From: Acidobacteriota bacterium
Lineage (GTDB): Bacteria; Acidobacteriota; Holophagae; Holophagales; Holophagaceae
Assembly (NCBI GenBank): GCA_016192145.1
Contig: JACPUT010000017.1
Location: 1 to 64,000 of the forward strand
Direction of reading: 5' to 3'
Length of the DNA stretch: 64,000 bases
Below are positions 45,109 through 54,479 of this stretch, piece after piece (the first letter of the stretch is position 1; each line of letters opens with the position of its first letter). The translations under genes were made by a program, and so were the position numbers. The notes under the pieces were generated by a model. That model had not been told where the DNA came from, did no database searches, and worked only from the letters and a program-made list of their open reading frames with translations.

Positions 45109-45615
45109 TCACCACTCCTTGTAGGGGGCGCCGTTCATGCCATTGCCCTGGGCGAGGCTGTAGACGTCGAAGACATGGCCACCGCCCCAGCTGGTGCTCG
45201 TGGGGTCGTCACTGGAGCTGCGCATGCCCCACTCGGGGCGGCCGGTGAAGGGATCCAGGGGAATGCGGCGGAGGTACTTGATCTTCCGGCTGGCGCTGCC
45301 CGTGGCGGCGACGCCTTCGATGAGCTGTTCGAGGCTCTCGGGGCAGAAGTTGGCTTCCACGGGAGGGGCCTTGATCTTCTGGGCCTGGGCATCGGCGCGG
45401 AAGGCATCGATGGCCATGCGCATCTCGCGCAGGTCCCGGCGCAGCTCCAGCTCCTTCTGCCGTTGGATGGCATTCTTCATGATGGGGACCGTGGCCGAGG
45501 CGAGCACCATGAGCACCGTCGCGGTGACGAGGAGCTCCATCAGCGTGAAGCCACGCTGGCGCAGGGTTCGGGTTCCGTCCCGGAGGCCTGCGGCGGCTGC
45601 GGCGAGCCCGGCCAT
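45109..45615 (-). CDS. GspG-like type II secretion / type IV pseudopilin
   Basis: The 168-residue protein has the type III-style prepilin cleavage site RGFTLMELL (cut between G22 and F23, with E27 as the conserved fifth residue). A hydrophobic helix follows (to about residue 45), then a globular GspG-like domain ending with DVYSLAQGNGMNGAPYKEW, where GspG usually has a calcium site and an aromatic end. It is the last gene of the pil-like operon and its start overlaps the secretin stop (ATGA). It is the only pilin-like gene seen in this window. Confidence 0.85.
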   Translation of the reverse strand: MAGLAAAAAGLRDGTRTLRQRGFTLMELLVTATVLMVLASATVPIMKNAIQRQKELELRRDLREMRMAIDAFRADAQAQKIKAPPVEANFCPESLEQLIEGVAATGSASRKIKYLRRIPLDPFTGRPEWGMRSSSDDPTSTSWGGGHVFDVYSLAQGNGMNGAPYKEW

Positions 45616-47933
45616 CACTCCACCGTGACGAGCGCGTTCACCCAGCGGCCACTGACGGGAATGCTCCCGGCCATGAAGCTGCCGCCCTGGATGATGACGG
45701 TGCCGTTGCCGGCGGCCAGGGCTTCCAGTTCCATGGTGACGAGGGTCCCGCTGTCGGAGCCGCTGCCGTTGCGCTTGAAGGAGAGCTTGGTGCCCTCGGG
45801 GGCCGCCTTCTGTTCCAAGGTCCCCGATTCCGCGGAGAGCCACTCGGAAGCGGAGGTGGATAGGAGCTTGAGGTTCGGGCTCACCCGCACATCCAGGCTG
45901 CCGGCGGAAATCCCCTGACCCCCGCTGACGAGGAAGCTCACCTGGACCTTGTCGCCCTGCCTGGCCTGCTGCACCACGGGGCTCACGTAGATCACGAGGT
46001 CGGAAGCCTGGGGGGACCGCGCCGCCTGGGTTTCCACCGTGGGCGGCACCTCGGTGATGTCCTTCGACTTGGGCGCTTCGGCCGGGGCCGGGGGTTGGGT
46101 TGGGGTGGAGGGCGTGGTCAGGGCCGGGGCCTGGGGAGTGGAGGGCGTGACGGGCTGGGGTCCGGCCTTGGCTGGGGTGGGTTTCGGTTTGGGGGCGAAG
46201 GGGCCCGCCTGGTTGAAGGCTTCGTCGGGGTTGTAGGCCTGCAGATCCCGCTCGGTGAGGTTGGGCTTGCGCACGAGCACGGCGCGCACCGTGAGGATCA
46301 CGTCCGTCTTGGCCTTCTGGGTGCGGGTGTTGGAGGTGAGCTGCCGGATGATGGGCAGGTCCGCGAGGCCCCAGATGCCCTGAAGGCTCTTCTGCTCCTC
46401 ATCTTTCAGGAGGCCACCGAAGATGGCCGTTTCGCCATCTCGCAGGCGGGTGTAGGTCTCGATGGAGCGCAGGCCCAGGTCAGGGCGGCCCGGCGTGGAT
46501 CCGGACTTGAGCGTGGTCACCTCGGTCTTGAGCTTGAGGGTCACCTCGCCGTTGTAGTGGACGCGGGGCTCCACCTCGATCTTCACGCCTACGTTCTCGT
46601 AGCTGTAGTTGGTCTGGCCCACGCCGCCGAGCCCGGCGGGCAGCTGGGTCGAGGCTCCGGTGGCGCCGGTGCTGGGTAGGCTGAGGCTGCTCTGGGTGGT
46701 GCTGATCTTCTCGCCGATGTTGACGGTGGCCTTCTCGCCGCTGACGGCGCGCACATTGGGGCTCGCCACCAGCTTCGCATCCCCGTCGGCCTTGAGGGCG
46801 TCCAGGGCGAGGCTGGGGAAGAGGAAGCGCACGTCGGACTTGCTGATGCGGATGGCGCCCTTGTTCTGGTTGGGGCCACCGGTGTTGTCGATGGTGGCGC
46901 CGATGCGGAAGATGCCGGATTCATCGCCGGGTCCCAGCACGGGCAGGAGGCCCACCTTCTCGAGGCTGTTCTCGGTGACTTCCATGAGTTCGAGGTAGAC
47001 CATCACCTCGGCCTTGGGTTTGTCCATCTGGTTGATCACGCGATCCACGACGGCGAGTTCCTCCCGCTTGGCCCGGACGCTGATGGCGCTCATGCGTTTG
47101 TCCTGCACGATCTTGAGCAGGGGGTTCAGCGTGACGAGCATCTGCCGGATGGGCTCGGGCTCCGCGTAGCTGAGGTAGTAGGTCTTGATGATGACGTTGT
47201 CGTATTTCTCGCGGTTTTGCTGGGTGTCCTTGAAGACCATGATGGTGTTCTTGTCCATCACCCGGTAGAAGAGGTCGTTTTGAAGCATCAGGGTGTCCAG
47301 GGCGCGCTGGAAGGTGAGGCCCTGGAGGTCGATGGCGACGCTTTGATCCTGATAGCTGGTGTGCATGATGATGTTCACGCCCGTGGCGCGGCTGAGGGTG
47401 GCGAGGATCTCGCGCAGGCTCGTGCGGGTGCGGAAGGTGGCGCCCATGGGCGCGTCGCTGTTGGGAACGATCTGGATGACGGAGTGACCGTCCGCCTTGG
47501 CCTTCAGGGTGTCCACGTCCTCCGTGGCCGCGTCGGACTCCTGCTGGCGCTTGACCTTGCCTTCGAGCTCCACGTACCAGTCGGCGGCCGCCTGGTTGTC
47601 GGGATCGAGGACCACGGCCTTGCGGAGGATGTCGAGCACCACCTTGTCCTCGAATCCCTTGCGCTCGGCCTCCCGGGCCTTGGCCAGGTGGACTTCCGCG
47701 GCGCGCATCTTGGCGCGCTGTAGGCCGATGCGGGCCTTCACGTTGGTGGGGTCGCCCTTGAGCACCTGCCGATAGGCGGCGAGCGCCTCCTCGTAGCGTT
47801 CCTCCTTGTAGGCGGTGTTGGCCCGGTGGAGGTTGCAGCCGACGACGAGGAGGACCAGGGCGAGGGCCGAGGCCGCGCGGGCGAACCGCGCGACCGGGGC
47901 GTTGGAGGTGAAGGGGAGCCGCATCATGCCCAT
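45615..47933 (-). CDS. Secretin lipoprotein (PilQ/GspD-like) with C-terminal cohesin-like domain
   Basis: The 772-residue protein has a lipoprotein signal ending LLVVGC (C33). TPR-like helices follow (about 37-130), then a short N0 domain with a SLREILATLSRATGVNIIMH motif (STN-type), an N1-type domain (YYLSYAEPEPIRQMLVTLN), and the secretin barrel (about 360-590). The barrel includes VRAVSGEKATVNIGEK, VGVKIEVEPRVHYNGEVTL and TAIFGGLLKDEEQK. After a Pro/Ala-rich linker (about 605-665) comes a cohesin-like beta-sandwich (about 670-772, VVQQARQGDKVQVSFLVSGG). It should form an outer-membrane channel. The cohesin fusion is the main oddity; its partner (dockerin-like or other) is unknown. Confidence 0.9.
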   Translation of the reverse strand: MGMMRLPFTSNAPVARFARAASALALVLLVVGCNLHRANTAYKEERYEEALAAYRQVLKGDPTNVKARIGLQRAKMRAAEVHLAKAREAERKGFEDKVVLDILRKAVVLDPDNQAAADWYVELEGKVKRQQESDAATEDVDTLKAKADGHSVIQIVPNSDAPMGATFRTRTSLREILATLSRATGVNIIMHTSYQDQSVAIDLQGLTFQRALDTLMLQNDLFYRVMDKNTIMVFKDTQQNREKYDNVIIKTYYLSYAEPEPIRQMLVTLNPLLKIVQDKRMSAISVRAKREELAVVDRVINQMDKPKAEVMVYLELMEVTENSLEKVGLLPVLGPGDESGIFRIGATIDNTGGPNQNKGAIRISKSDVRFLFPSLALDALKADGDAKLVASPNVRAVSGEKATVNIGEKISTTQSSLSLPSTGATGASTQLPAGLGGVGQTNYSYENVGVKIEVEPRVHYNGEVTLKLKTEVTTLKSGSTPGRPDLGLRSIETYTRLRDGETAIFGGLLKDEEQKSLQGIWGLADLPIIRQLTSNTRTQKAKTDVILTVRAVLVRKPNLTERDLQAYNPDEAFNQAGPFAPKPKPTPAKAGPQPVTPSTPQAPALTTPSTPTQPPAPAEAPKSKDITEVPPTVETQAARSPQASDLVIYVSPVVQQARQGDKVQVSFLVSGGQGISAGSLDVRVSPNLKLLSTSASEWLSAESGTLEQKAAPEGTKLSFKRNGSGSDSGTLVTMELEALAAGNGTVIIQGGSFMAGSIPVSGRWVNALVTVE

Positions 47934-47951
47934 CCTGTTACAGGTGTTCGT

Positions 47952-48623
47952 TCAGTATTCGTTGGTCACGGTGCCCGCGCCGTTCGCGGGATTCCCCGAG
48001 CCGTCGCGGGTGGCGAGTTCAAAGCGGAGATCCTGGAAGCGCAGGTTCTGGAACACGGCCTTGCGGTCGGTGAGTTCCGCCAGCTTCCACTTATCCTTGA
48101 GGATCGTCCCGAGGGTGAGGGGCTGGGCCTCCTCGCCCTTCATGAAGGCGCCGATCTGGCCCGCGGGGCTGCCCTTGAGGAAACCGAGGTAACGGAGTTC
48201 CTGGGGGCGGGAGTTGTTCTCATCGGACTTCTGCTGGGCGAGGAGCTCTGCGTCGATCTGGGTCTGGGTCTTGGGCGGAGGGGGCTCCACCTTGAGGGGC
48301 TTCGGCGGTGGCGGCGGTGGCTTCGGTGCCTCGAAGAGGAAGGGGTCCCGCAGCAGCTTCGGGATGGCGGGGATCTCACCCGCCTGATCCAGCATCGCGA
48401 GATCGGGCAGCTTGCGAAGGGATACCAGCGCCTTGGGATCCAGGAAGGTGGTGTTGGCGGCGGTCGACGTGCCGCCCCTCCGGGCCTTGGGAGCCTCGGG
48501 CCAGAACATCCAGACGAGGATCCCGGCGAAGACCACGAGGGCCACCTGGGTCTGGCGGTTGGCCTTCAGCTCCGCGAGCATGGCCTTGGGATCGAAGGAG
48601 GACTTGGAAGCGGGCGTGGACAT
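47952..48623 (-). CDS. PilP-like inner-membrane lipoprotein/anchor protein
   Basis: The 223-residue protein has a single membrane helix (about residues 27-41, VALVVFAGILVWMF) and a Pro/Lys-rich stretch (about 100-118). A beta domain follows (about 135-223, LRYLGFLKGSPAGQIG, then LTLGTILKDKWKLAELT). This is the PilP or GspC homology-region plan that contacts the secretin N0 domain. It lies between the secretin and PilO genes. There is no lipobox, so PilP lipidation is absent. Confidence 0.75.
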   Translation of the reverse strand: MSTPASKSSFDPKAMLAELKANRQTQVALVVFAGILVWMFWPEAPKARRGGTSTAANTTFLDPKALVSLRKLPDLAMLDQAGEIPAIPKLLRDPFLFEAPKPPPPPPKPLKVEPPPPKTQTQIDAELLAQQKSDENNSRPQELRYLGFLKGSPAGQIGAFMKGEEAQPLTLGTILKDKWKLAELTDRKAVFQNLRFQDLRFELATRDGSGNPANGAGTVTNEY

Positions 48624-49189
48624 TACGCTTCCTCCTCGGCCTTGGCCCCATCCCGGGGCTTGAAGGCCCTGAGGACGATGGTGAGGCGGGCGCCTTCGGG
48701 GCTCTCCTCCAGGCGGGCATCCCGCACGGCGAAGGGCAGGCCGGAGCTTTCGAGGCTGCGCAGGTAGGCCCGCAGGGGGGCGTAGATGCCCAGGGCCGTG
48801 AACTCCACTTCCACCGCGTCCAGATCCCCCTCCTTGGTGGCAGGGCTGTACTTGATGGTGGAGAGTCGCACGTTGTCCTTGGCGGCCAGCTCGTGCAGGG
48901 CCTTGCTCAGCTTCCACTGGAGATCGCCGGCGCTGCCCTGGGGCAGGCGGGCTTCCAAGGCGGCCAAGGTGGCTTGGCCCCGTTCCAACTTGCTGGCATC
49001 CGTCTGCAGGGACTTGAGGCGATCATCCTGCTGCTGTTTGAGCTGCTTGGCCTGATCGCGCACCCGGCGCTGGCGGCTGAGGGAATCCGAGGCATCCGGC
49101 AGCACGAAGGTGAGGAGGGCGAGCCCGATGAGCAGGGCCACGGCGCCGCCCAGGGCGCGGTAGCGGCTGTCGCGAAGGGAGGTGCTCAT
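48623..49189 (-). CDS. PilO/GspM-like inner-membrane protein
   Basis: The 188-residue protein has an N-terminal membrane helix (about residues 13-30, ALGGAVALLIGLALLTFVL), a charged coiled coil (about 35-75) and a ferredoxin-like periplasmic domain (about 95-180) with the pattern SGLPFAVRDARLEESPEGA. This is the PilO plan. It starts in the PilN stop (ATGA) and its own stop shares a base with the next start. Confidence 0.8.
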   Translation of the reverse strand: MSTSLRDSRYRALGGAVALLIGLALLTFVLPDASDSLSRQRRVRDQAKQLKQQQDDRLKSLQTDASKLERGQATLAALEARLPQGSAGDLQWKLSKALHELAAKDNVRLSTIKYSPATKEGDLDAVEVEFTALGIYAPLRAYLRSLESSGLPFAVRDARLEESPEGARLTIVLRAFKPRDGAKAEEEA

Positions 49190-49872
49190 GGCTTCCTCCG
49201 GGGCGTGGCGCGCATGGGAACGGGCGCGCTGCGGGCGCCGATCGGCTTGAGGGGAGCGGGGTCAGCGGCGGTCTTCACGGCGGGCTGGGGGTGGGCCTTG
49301 AAGGGGGCCGGCGTGCCGGTGGCCGCCAGGGTGAGCTCGAAATCCCAGCCCGCGCCCTGGCGCTCGCTCTCGCGCTCGAGGCCCACCTGGGTGAACACGG
49401 GAGCCTGCTGCAGCGCTTCGATGAAGGCCACTTCGGCCTCCCGGGATTTGGCTTCGGCCTTGATCTTCATCTGCACGCGATCGCGCCCCCGGGAACGCTG
49501 GATTCCCTTCATCCGGACACCATCCGGCATGCACTGCTCCACCTCGGAGAGGAGGCGGGAGAGGGGCAGGGCGCGCTCTTGGAGGATGCGCTCCGCATTG
49601 CGCCATCGGGGCGTCTCCTTGGCGACATCGAACGCGGCCAGCTGGGCCAGCAACTGCTGCTCCCGCTTCGCGGATTTCCGGGCCTCCTCATTGAGCATGA
49701 AGGCTTCGCGGCCCGCGCGGCGGGCCTCCCAGTAGGCCCTGCCGGTGAGCCCGGCGACCAGGATGAGGACGCCCAGGCCGAGGCCGAGGATGCCCCAGCC
49801 CAGGTGCAGGTGACGCTGACGCCAGAGCGTGGGTTGGGGGGCCAGGTTCAGTTCGAGGCGCGGAAGGCTCAT
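49186..49872 (-). CDS. PilN/GspL-like inner-membrane protein
   Basis: The 228-residue protein starts MSLPRLELNLAPQP, the PilN N-terminal motif (the LNLAP type, which binds the cytoplasmic PilM). It has one membrane helix (about residues 25-45) followed by a coiled coil and a ferredoxin-like periplasmic domain (about 85-185). A Pro/Ala-rich tail ends it. It lies between the PilM-like and PilO genes with ATGA overlaps. Confidence 0.8.
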   Translation of the reverse strand: MSLPRLELNLAPQPTLWRQRHLHLGWGILGLGLGVLILVAGLTGRAYWEARRAGREAFMLNEEARKSAKREQQLLAQLAAFDVAKETPRWRNAERILQERALPLSRLLSEVEQCMPDGVRMKGIQRSRGRDRVQMKIKAEAKSREAEVAFIEALQQAPVFTQVGLERESERQGAGWDFELTLAATGTPAPFKAHPQPAVKTAADPAPLKPIGARSAPVPMRATPRRKP

Positions 49873-50597
49873 GGGCGGGCCTCCTGTCCGGCATCTTCAT
49901 GGAGGATCCGCACGGGCAGTTCAGGGCAGGCCCAATCAGGGGCGCCATGCACGTGAAGGGCCTGGGGGCTGCGGCTTTCCCGCTGGAGGTAGGCGATGGT
50001 CGGGGCCAGGCGCTCATCCTGCCAGGTGGACATGTCGGCGGGTTCGGCCCAGGCCCGCAGGAGGGAGAGGGTGCGGCCCCAGGCCGCGAGGGTGCCCGTC
50101 CAGCGACCAGGGCCCGCGGGGCTCAGGCTGAGGAGCAGGCCCGGCGCGTCCATGTCGGCGGCGAGCCGGTTGTAGAGGTGGAGCCACCGGGGCTGGAGGC
50201 TGTGGATGGGGCGCTCCAGCCGCTGGGCCAGGGCCATCCAAGCATCGCGCCGATCCTCGCGGATGCCCGAGGCCAACCAGAGGCCGGGCTCCACGAGCAG
50301 CGCCTGCACGGCGTGGGGAGCGTCCAGGGCCATGGATTGCTGGAACTTCCACCGCCAGAAGGCCTCGCGGGCCTCGGTGCCCTCAGGCAGCTCGGCCACG
50401 TCCCGGAGGAGGATGGAGGGGGCGAGGAGATCATCGAGGATCCAGGCGGTGGGGCCTGGGTCCAATGCCGTGAGGGCCTGGGCCAGCTGATCTTCGGTGG
50501 GAAGGCCGGAGAGGGGGCGATCCCATCGGATTTCGGGAGGCTCGCCGGCCCTCAGCCGGTGGCTCTCCACCCAGAGGGGCCGCATGGGGCTGCTCAT
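49869..50597 (-). CDS. PilM/GspL-cytoplasmic-domain-like protein
   Basis: The 242-residue protein has no membrane helix and is placed exactly where PilM stands, before PilN. Its sequence is highly diverged: no clear actin-like nucleotide motif was found, and it is shorter than PilM (about 350). The segment FQQSMALDAPHAVQALLVE resembles the middle of PilM-type proteins. The call rests mostly on gene order and on the LNLAP motif of the next gene. Start at 50597 by the ATGA overlap with the small membrane protein. Confidence 0.6.
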   Translation of the reverse strand: MSSPMRPLWVESHRLRAGEPPEIRWDRPLSGLPTEDQLAQALTALDPGPTAWILDDLLAPSILLRDVAELPEGTEAREAFWRWKFQQSMALDAPHAVQALLVEPGLWLASGIREDRRDAWMALAQRLERPIHSLQPRWLHLYNRLAADMDAPGLLLSLSPAGPGRWTGTLAAWGRTLSLLRAWAEPADMSTWQDERLAPTIAYLQRESRSPQALHVHGAPDWACPELPVRILHEDAGQEARP

Positions 50598-50770
50598 CGA
50601 CGATCCTGGTCCCGGCCCTCCTGGGCCTCCTTGAACCGCTTCACGAAATGCCGCTCGGCCCGATTCTGCCCCACGTACCATCCGAAGCAGAAAATCCCCA
50701 CGGCGCTGAAGACATGGATCCACCACCAGCCGGAGCCGAGAAAGCGCATGGACTCTGGGAGGGGGGGCAC
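50594..50770 (-). CDS. Small single-pass membrane protein heading the pil-like operon
   Basis: A 58-residue frame starts at GTG 50770 behind AGGAG. One membrane helix is clear (about residues 16-33, WIHVFSAVGIFCFGWYV), followed by a charged basic tail (RAERHFVKRFKEAQE). It overlaps the PilM-like gene by ATGA. It has no recognised family. A later ATG at 50749 is possible but has a weaker ribosome binding site. It is too short for most gene callers. Confidence 0.6.
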   Translation of the reverse strand: MPPLPESMRFLGSGWWWIHVFSAVGIFCFGWYVGQNRAERHFVKRFKEAQEGRDQDRR

Positions 50771-50969
50771 GGCAACTCCTGGAACAATGGGAAAAACCCA
50801 GTTTAGCGGCAGGGGGCTGGGAGTGGGGCCCCCAATCGCGGCCCAGGCGCCGCCTGGGAGGCCGTGAGCCATGGTTTCCGAGGTCGGGTGGACCCTGCGC
50901 ATGGCATGATGCAAGGAATCGAAATGTTCCCCAAGCCACCCCTCAAGCCCCGGAAGCGGAGCCTCATCC

Positions 50970-53900
50970 TTGCGTCTCATCTCCCTCGAACTGAACGGTT
51001 TCAAGAGCTTCGCGGATCCCCAGATCCTGCGATTCCCCCAGGGAATGACGGCCGTGGTGGGGCCCAACGGCTGCGGCAAATCGAACATCAGCGATAGCCT
51101 CGCCTGGGTGCTGGGGGAGCAGCGGGCCTCGATGTTGCGCGGCTCCGAAATGGCGGATGTGATCTTCGCCGGAACCTCCACCCGGAAGCCCATGGGGCTG
51201 GCGGAGGTGAAGCTCACGCTTGAGATGCCGGATCCCGCGCTGCCCGGTGCCTTCAAGGAGATGGTGATCCAGCGCCGCCTCTACCGCAGCGAGGGGAGCG
51301 AGTACCGCATCAACGGCCGGGAATCGCGTCTGAAGGATGTGCAGGACATGCTGCTGGACACGGGCATGGGCACGCGCGCCTACAGTTTCATCCAGCAGGG
51401 CCAGATCGATCTGATCCTCAGCACCAAACCCAAGGATCGCCGTTCCCTCATCGAAGAAGCCGCCGGCATCACCCGCTACAAGCTGCGCCGCCAGGAGGCC
51501 GAGCGCCGCCTGGACGAGACCAAGGCGAACCTGCAGCGACTGGAGGACATCCTCTTCGAGCTGAACAAGCAGATGGACAGCCTCAAGCGCCAGGCCGCCA
51601 AGGCCCGTCGTGCCGTGGAGCTGGATCATCAGATCAAGGCCACCCAGCGGGTCCTGCTGGCGGGCAAGGCCACGGAACTGGAGAGCGCCAAGCAGCGGAT
51701 CCTGGATGGCCTGGATGCCCTGGAGCGCCGGGTGGCGGAACTCACGGCCCAGGCCGCGGAGAAGGCCTCGGAAGTGGAGCAGCTGCGCCTGGAGGCGGGT
51801 GAGCTCGAATCCGCCCAGATGCGCCGCAGCCGCAGCATCGAAGGCCTGGCCCAGCGCCTGGAGATGAACCAGCAGGGTCGCCTCTTCGAATCCGAGAAGA
51901 AGGAGGAGGCGGCCTCCAACCGCGAGCGGCTGCAGGGTCGCCTGGATGAACTCAGCGGCCGCCTCACGGAGTCCGGAGCGGGCCTGGAGGCCCTGGAGGA
52001 TCAGCACCGCCAGGCGGGTGCCGCCCTGGAGGCCCGGGAAGCCCTGCTGGCCGAGACCGATGAAGGGCTCGCCCTCTCCCAGGGTTCCCTCCGCCACGCG
52101 GAAGGGGAATTGCGCAACCTGAAGCAGAAGCGGGCCGAGGCCGAGGCCGCCTCCGTGCAGCGCCGCCGTCAGAAGGAGGGCATCCTCAACCAGATCGCCC
52201 AGATCGAAGGCCGCCTCGACGCGCTGAATCACGACGAGGCCGTGCGGGCCCCGCGCCTGGAGAGCCTCCAGAGCGAAGTCGGCACCTTGGATCGGCAGGC
52301 CGAAGGGGCGCTGGAGCTGCTCGAGCAGGCCGAGGAGGCCGCGCGCGTCCAGCGGGCCACCGCGGAGCGCCTGGAACTCAGCCAGCGGGAGGGCGCCACC
52401 GCCCTGCATAAGGCCGAGGCGGATCTCGAAGCTGCGGAGCGCAGCCTGCGCCACCTCTCCGACTTGTTGAACCAGGGCAGCACGGACCTGGAGCTGCGCA
52501 AGGGCGTGGCCTGGTTCCAGGAGCGCTTCGGAAAGGCCCAGACGATCGCGGACCTGCTCAAGGTGGATGAATCCGTGCGCCCCGACGTGGAGCGCATCCT
52601 CGGCTCCTGGTTGCAGACTGCCGCCGCCACGGAGGAGGGGCTGAAGACTTCGAAGGAGGCCCCGGGCCACCTGCTGCTGGCGCCGGATACGGATAGCCAT
52701 GCGCCCTCCGCGCCCTTTGGCGCCGTGCCCCTCCGGAACCACCTCCGCTGGTCGGGCTCCTCGGCTCCGCTCCGCGCCCTGCTGGATCGCGCCTTCCAAT
52801 GCAAGGACGATGACTTCGCCCCCCTGGCCAAGAAGCACCCCGAGTTCGCCCTCGTGAGCCCGGCCTTCCTCAAGCTGCCCTTCGGGCCCGCGCAGGTGGG
52901 CATCTCCGCGCCGGCCGCCAGCCCCCTGAAACTGCGAGCCGAGTTCGAGGAAGCCAAGGCCCAGCGCGAAGCGCTGCTCACCCGCCTGGAGGAACTGGAA
53001 TCCTCCGTGAAGAAGGGCGTCAACGAGGCCCAGGAGGCCCGGGAGCGGTCCCGCGAAATCGACGAGGACCTCCGGTCCGCCCGCCAGAAGGCCGAAAGCC
53101 TCCGGGCCCAGCGGGCCCATGCCCAGGTGCAGCTGGACGAGATCCGGCAGGCCCAGGATCGGGCCGACCAGCAGTGGGAGCAATTCGAGGCCGAGATCGA
53201 GCGGCTGCGCGCCCTGCTTCGGGAGCTGGATGCCGTCCCCGAGGAACACACCGACGAGGCCCTGCTCGAAGCCATCACCAAGGCCGAAGGCGCCGTGCTC
53301 GCCGCCCAGGCGGCCATGGAGGAACGCCGCGAAGCCAAGTTCGAGGCCGCCCGCGTGCGAGACGCCGCCTGGGCCGAGCGGGACGGGCTCCAGCGCCAGC
53401 TACAGCTCTTCCAGCGCAGCCGCTTCGATCTGGAGGCCGAGGTCCAGCGGGTGGAGACCGAGCGCGCCGACCTGCTCGAACGCGTCCAGGCCTGCGATCG
53501 CAAGCTCGAGGAGCTGGAGGCGGAAGCGCAGACCTACCTGGATGAGCGGGCCCGCCTCCAAGCCGCGCTGCAGGAGCATCAGCCTCGCCTTGAGGAGCTG
53601 CAGGATCGCCTCCGGGTGGAGGAACGTGCCGGCCGCGAATTCCAAGGCGCCCTGGAGAACGCCCGCACCCAGCACCAGGAGGTCCTCCTCCACGGGGCGC
53701 AGGTGCAAGGCTCCATGGAAGCCATGGCCAAGGAAGTGGAACTGGCCCTGGGCCTCGAGGTTCCCGCCTTCCTGGCCTCGATCAGTGATGAAGAACGCGA
53801 GGCCTGGGGCGAAGGCGAGATCGTCCACCAGACGAAGCTCAATGAGCTGCAAGGCAAACGGCTGGATCTGGGCGGCGTGAACCCCCTGGCCATCCAGGAA

Positions 53901-54479
53901 CTGCAGGAGGCCGAGGAGCGGCTCTCCTTCATGAACATCCAGCGGGATGACGTGCTCACGGCCATCAAGAACCTCGAGACCACCATCTCGGAGATCAACC
54001 AGACCTCCGAGGAGCGGTTCCGGGAGGCCTTCGACTACGTGAACGCCAAGTTCGGGGAGGTGTTCCGCGAGGTGTTCGGCGGTGGCAGCGCCCACCTGAG
54101 CCTGCAGGATCCGAAGGAGATCCTGGAGTGCGGCATCGAGATCACCGCCCAGCCCCCCGGCAAGAGCGCCAAGGCCCTCACCTTGCTCTCCGGCGGTGAG
54201 AAGGCCCTCACGGCGATCTCCCTCCTCTTCGCCATCTTCCATTTCAAACCCAGCCCCTTCTGCGTGCTCGACGAGGTGGATGCCCCCCTCGACGAAGCCA
54301 ACGTGGCCCGCTTCGCCGGCCTGGTGCAGAAGATGAAGACGGAGACCCAGTTCATCGTCATCACCCACCAGAAGCCCACCATGGTCGCCAGCGACACGCT
54401 CTACGGCGTCACGCAGGAAGAACCGGGTGTGTCCAAGTTGGTGAGCGTGCAGCTCAAGGAAGCGGAACAGCTGGTTTGA
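50970..54479 (+). CDS. smc: Chromosome segregation protein SMC
   Basis: The 1169-residue protein has the SMC plan. The N-terminal head opens MRLISLELNGFKSFADP, with Walker A GPNGCGKS at residues 31-38. Two long coiled coils flank a hinge (about 500-650). The C-terminal head has LLSGGEKALTAISLLFA (signature) and CVLDEVDAPLDEANVARF (Walker B). It condenses and resolves chromosomes with ScpAB, which are not here. The start is TTG at 50970, after GGAGCC, set by the family opening. The hinge is hard to recognise, apparently more diverged than usual. Confidence 0.95.
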   Translation: MRLISLELNGFKSFADPQILRFPQGMTAVVGPNGCGKSNISDSLAWVLGEQRASMLRGSEMADVIFAGTSTRKPMGLAEVKLTLEMPDPALPGAFKEMVIQRRLYRSEGSEYRINGRESRLKDVQDMLLDTGMGTRAYSFIQQGQIDLILSTKPKDRRSLIEEAAGITRYKLRRQEAERRLDETKANLQRLEDILFELNKQMDSLKRQAAKARRAVELDHQIKATQRVLLAGKATELESAKQRILDGLDALERRVAELTAQAAEKASEVEQLRLEAGELESAQMRRSRSIEGLAQRLEMNQQGRLFESEKKEEAASNRERLQGRLDELSGRLTESGAGLEALEDQHRQAGAALEAREALLAETDEGLALSQGSLRHAEGELRNLKQKRAEAEAASVQRRRQKEGILNQIAQIEGRLDALNHDEAVRAPRLESLQSEVGTLDRQAEGALELLEQAEEAARVQRATAERLELSQREGATALHKAEADLEAAERSLRHLSDLLNQGSTDLELRKGVAWFQERFGKAQTIADLLKVDESVRPDVERILGSWLQTAAATEEGLKTSKEAPGHLLLAPDTDSHAPSAPFGAVPLRNHLRWSGSSAPLRALLDRAFQCKDDDFAPLAKKHPEFALVSPAFLKLPFGPAQVGISAPAASPLKLRAEFEEAKAQREALLTRLEELESSVKKGVNEAQEARERSREIDEDLRSARQKAESLRAQRAHAQVQLDEIRQAQDRADQQWEQFEAEIERLRALLRELDAVPEEHTDEALLEAITKAEGAVLAAQAAMEERREAKFEAARVRDAAWAERDGLQRQLQLFQRSRFDLEAEVQRVETERADLLERVQACDRKLEELEAEAQTYLDERARLQAALQEHQPRLEELQDRLRVEERAGREFQGALENARTQHQEVLLHGAQVQGSMEAMAKEVELALGLEVPAFLASISDEEREAWGEGEIVHQTKLNELQGKRLDLGGVNPLAIQELQEAEERLSFMNIQRDDVLTAIKNLETTISEINQTSEERFREAFDYVNAKFGEVFREVFGGGSAHLSLQDPKEILECGIEITAQPPGKSAKALTLLSGGEKALTAISLLFAIFHFKPSPFCVLDEVDAPLDEANVARFAGLVQKMKTETQFIVITHQKPTMVASDTLYGVTQEEPGVSKLVSVQLKEAEQLV

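Noticed and set aside
50964-53249. Long antisense frame within smc
   Set aside because: smc has Walker and signature motifs on the plus strand. The antisense frame mirrors coiled-coil codons.
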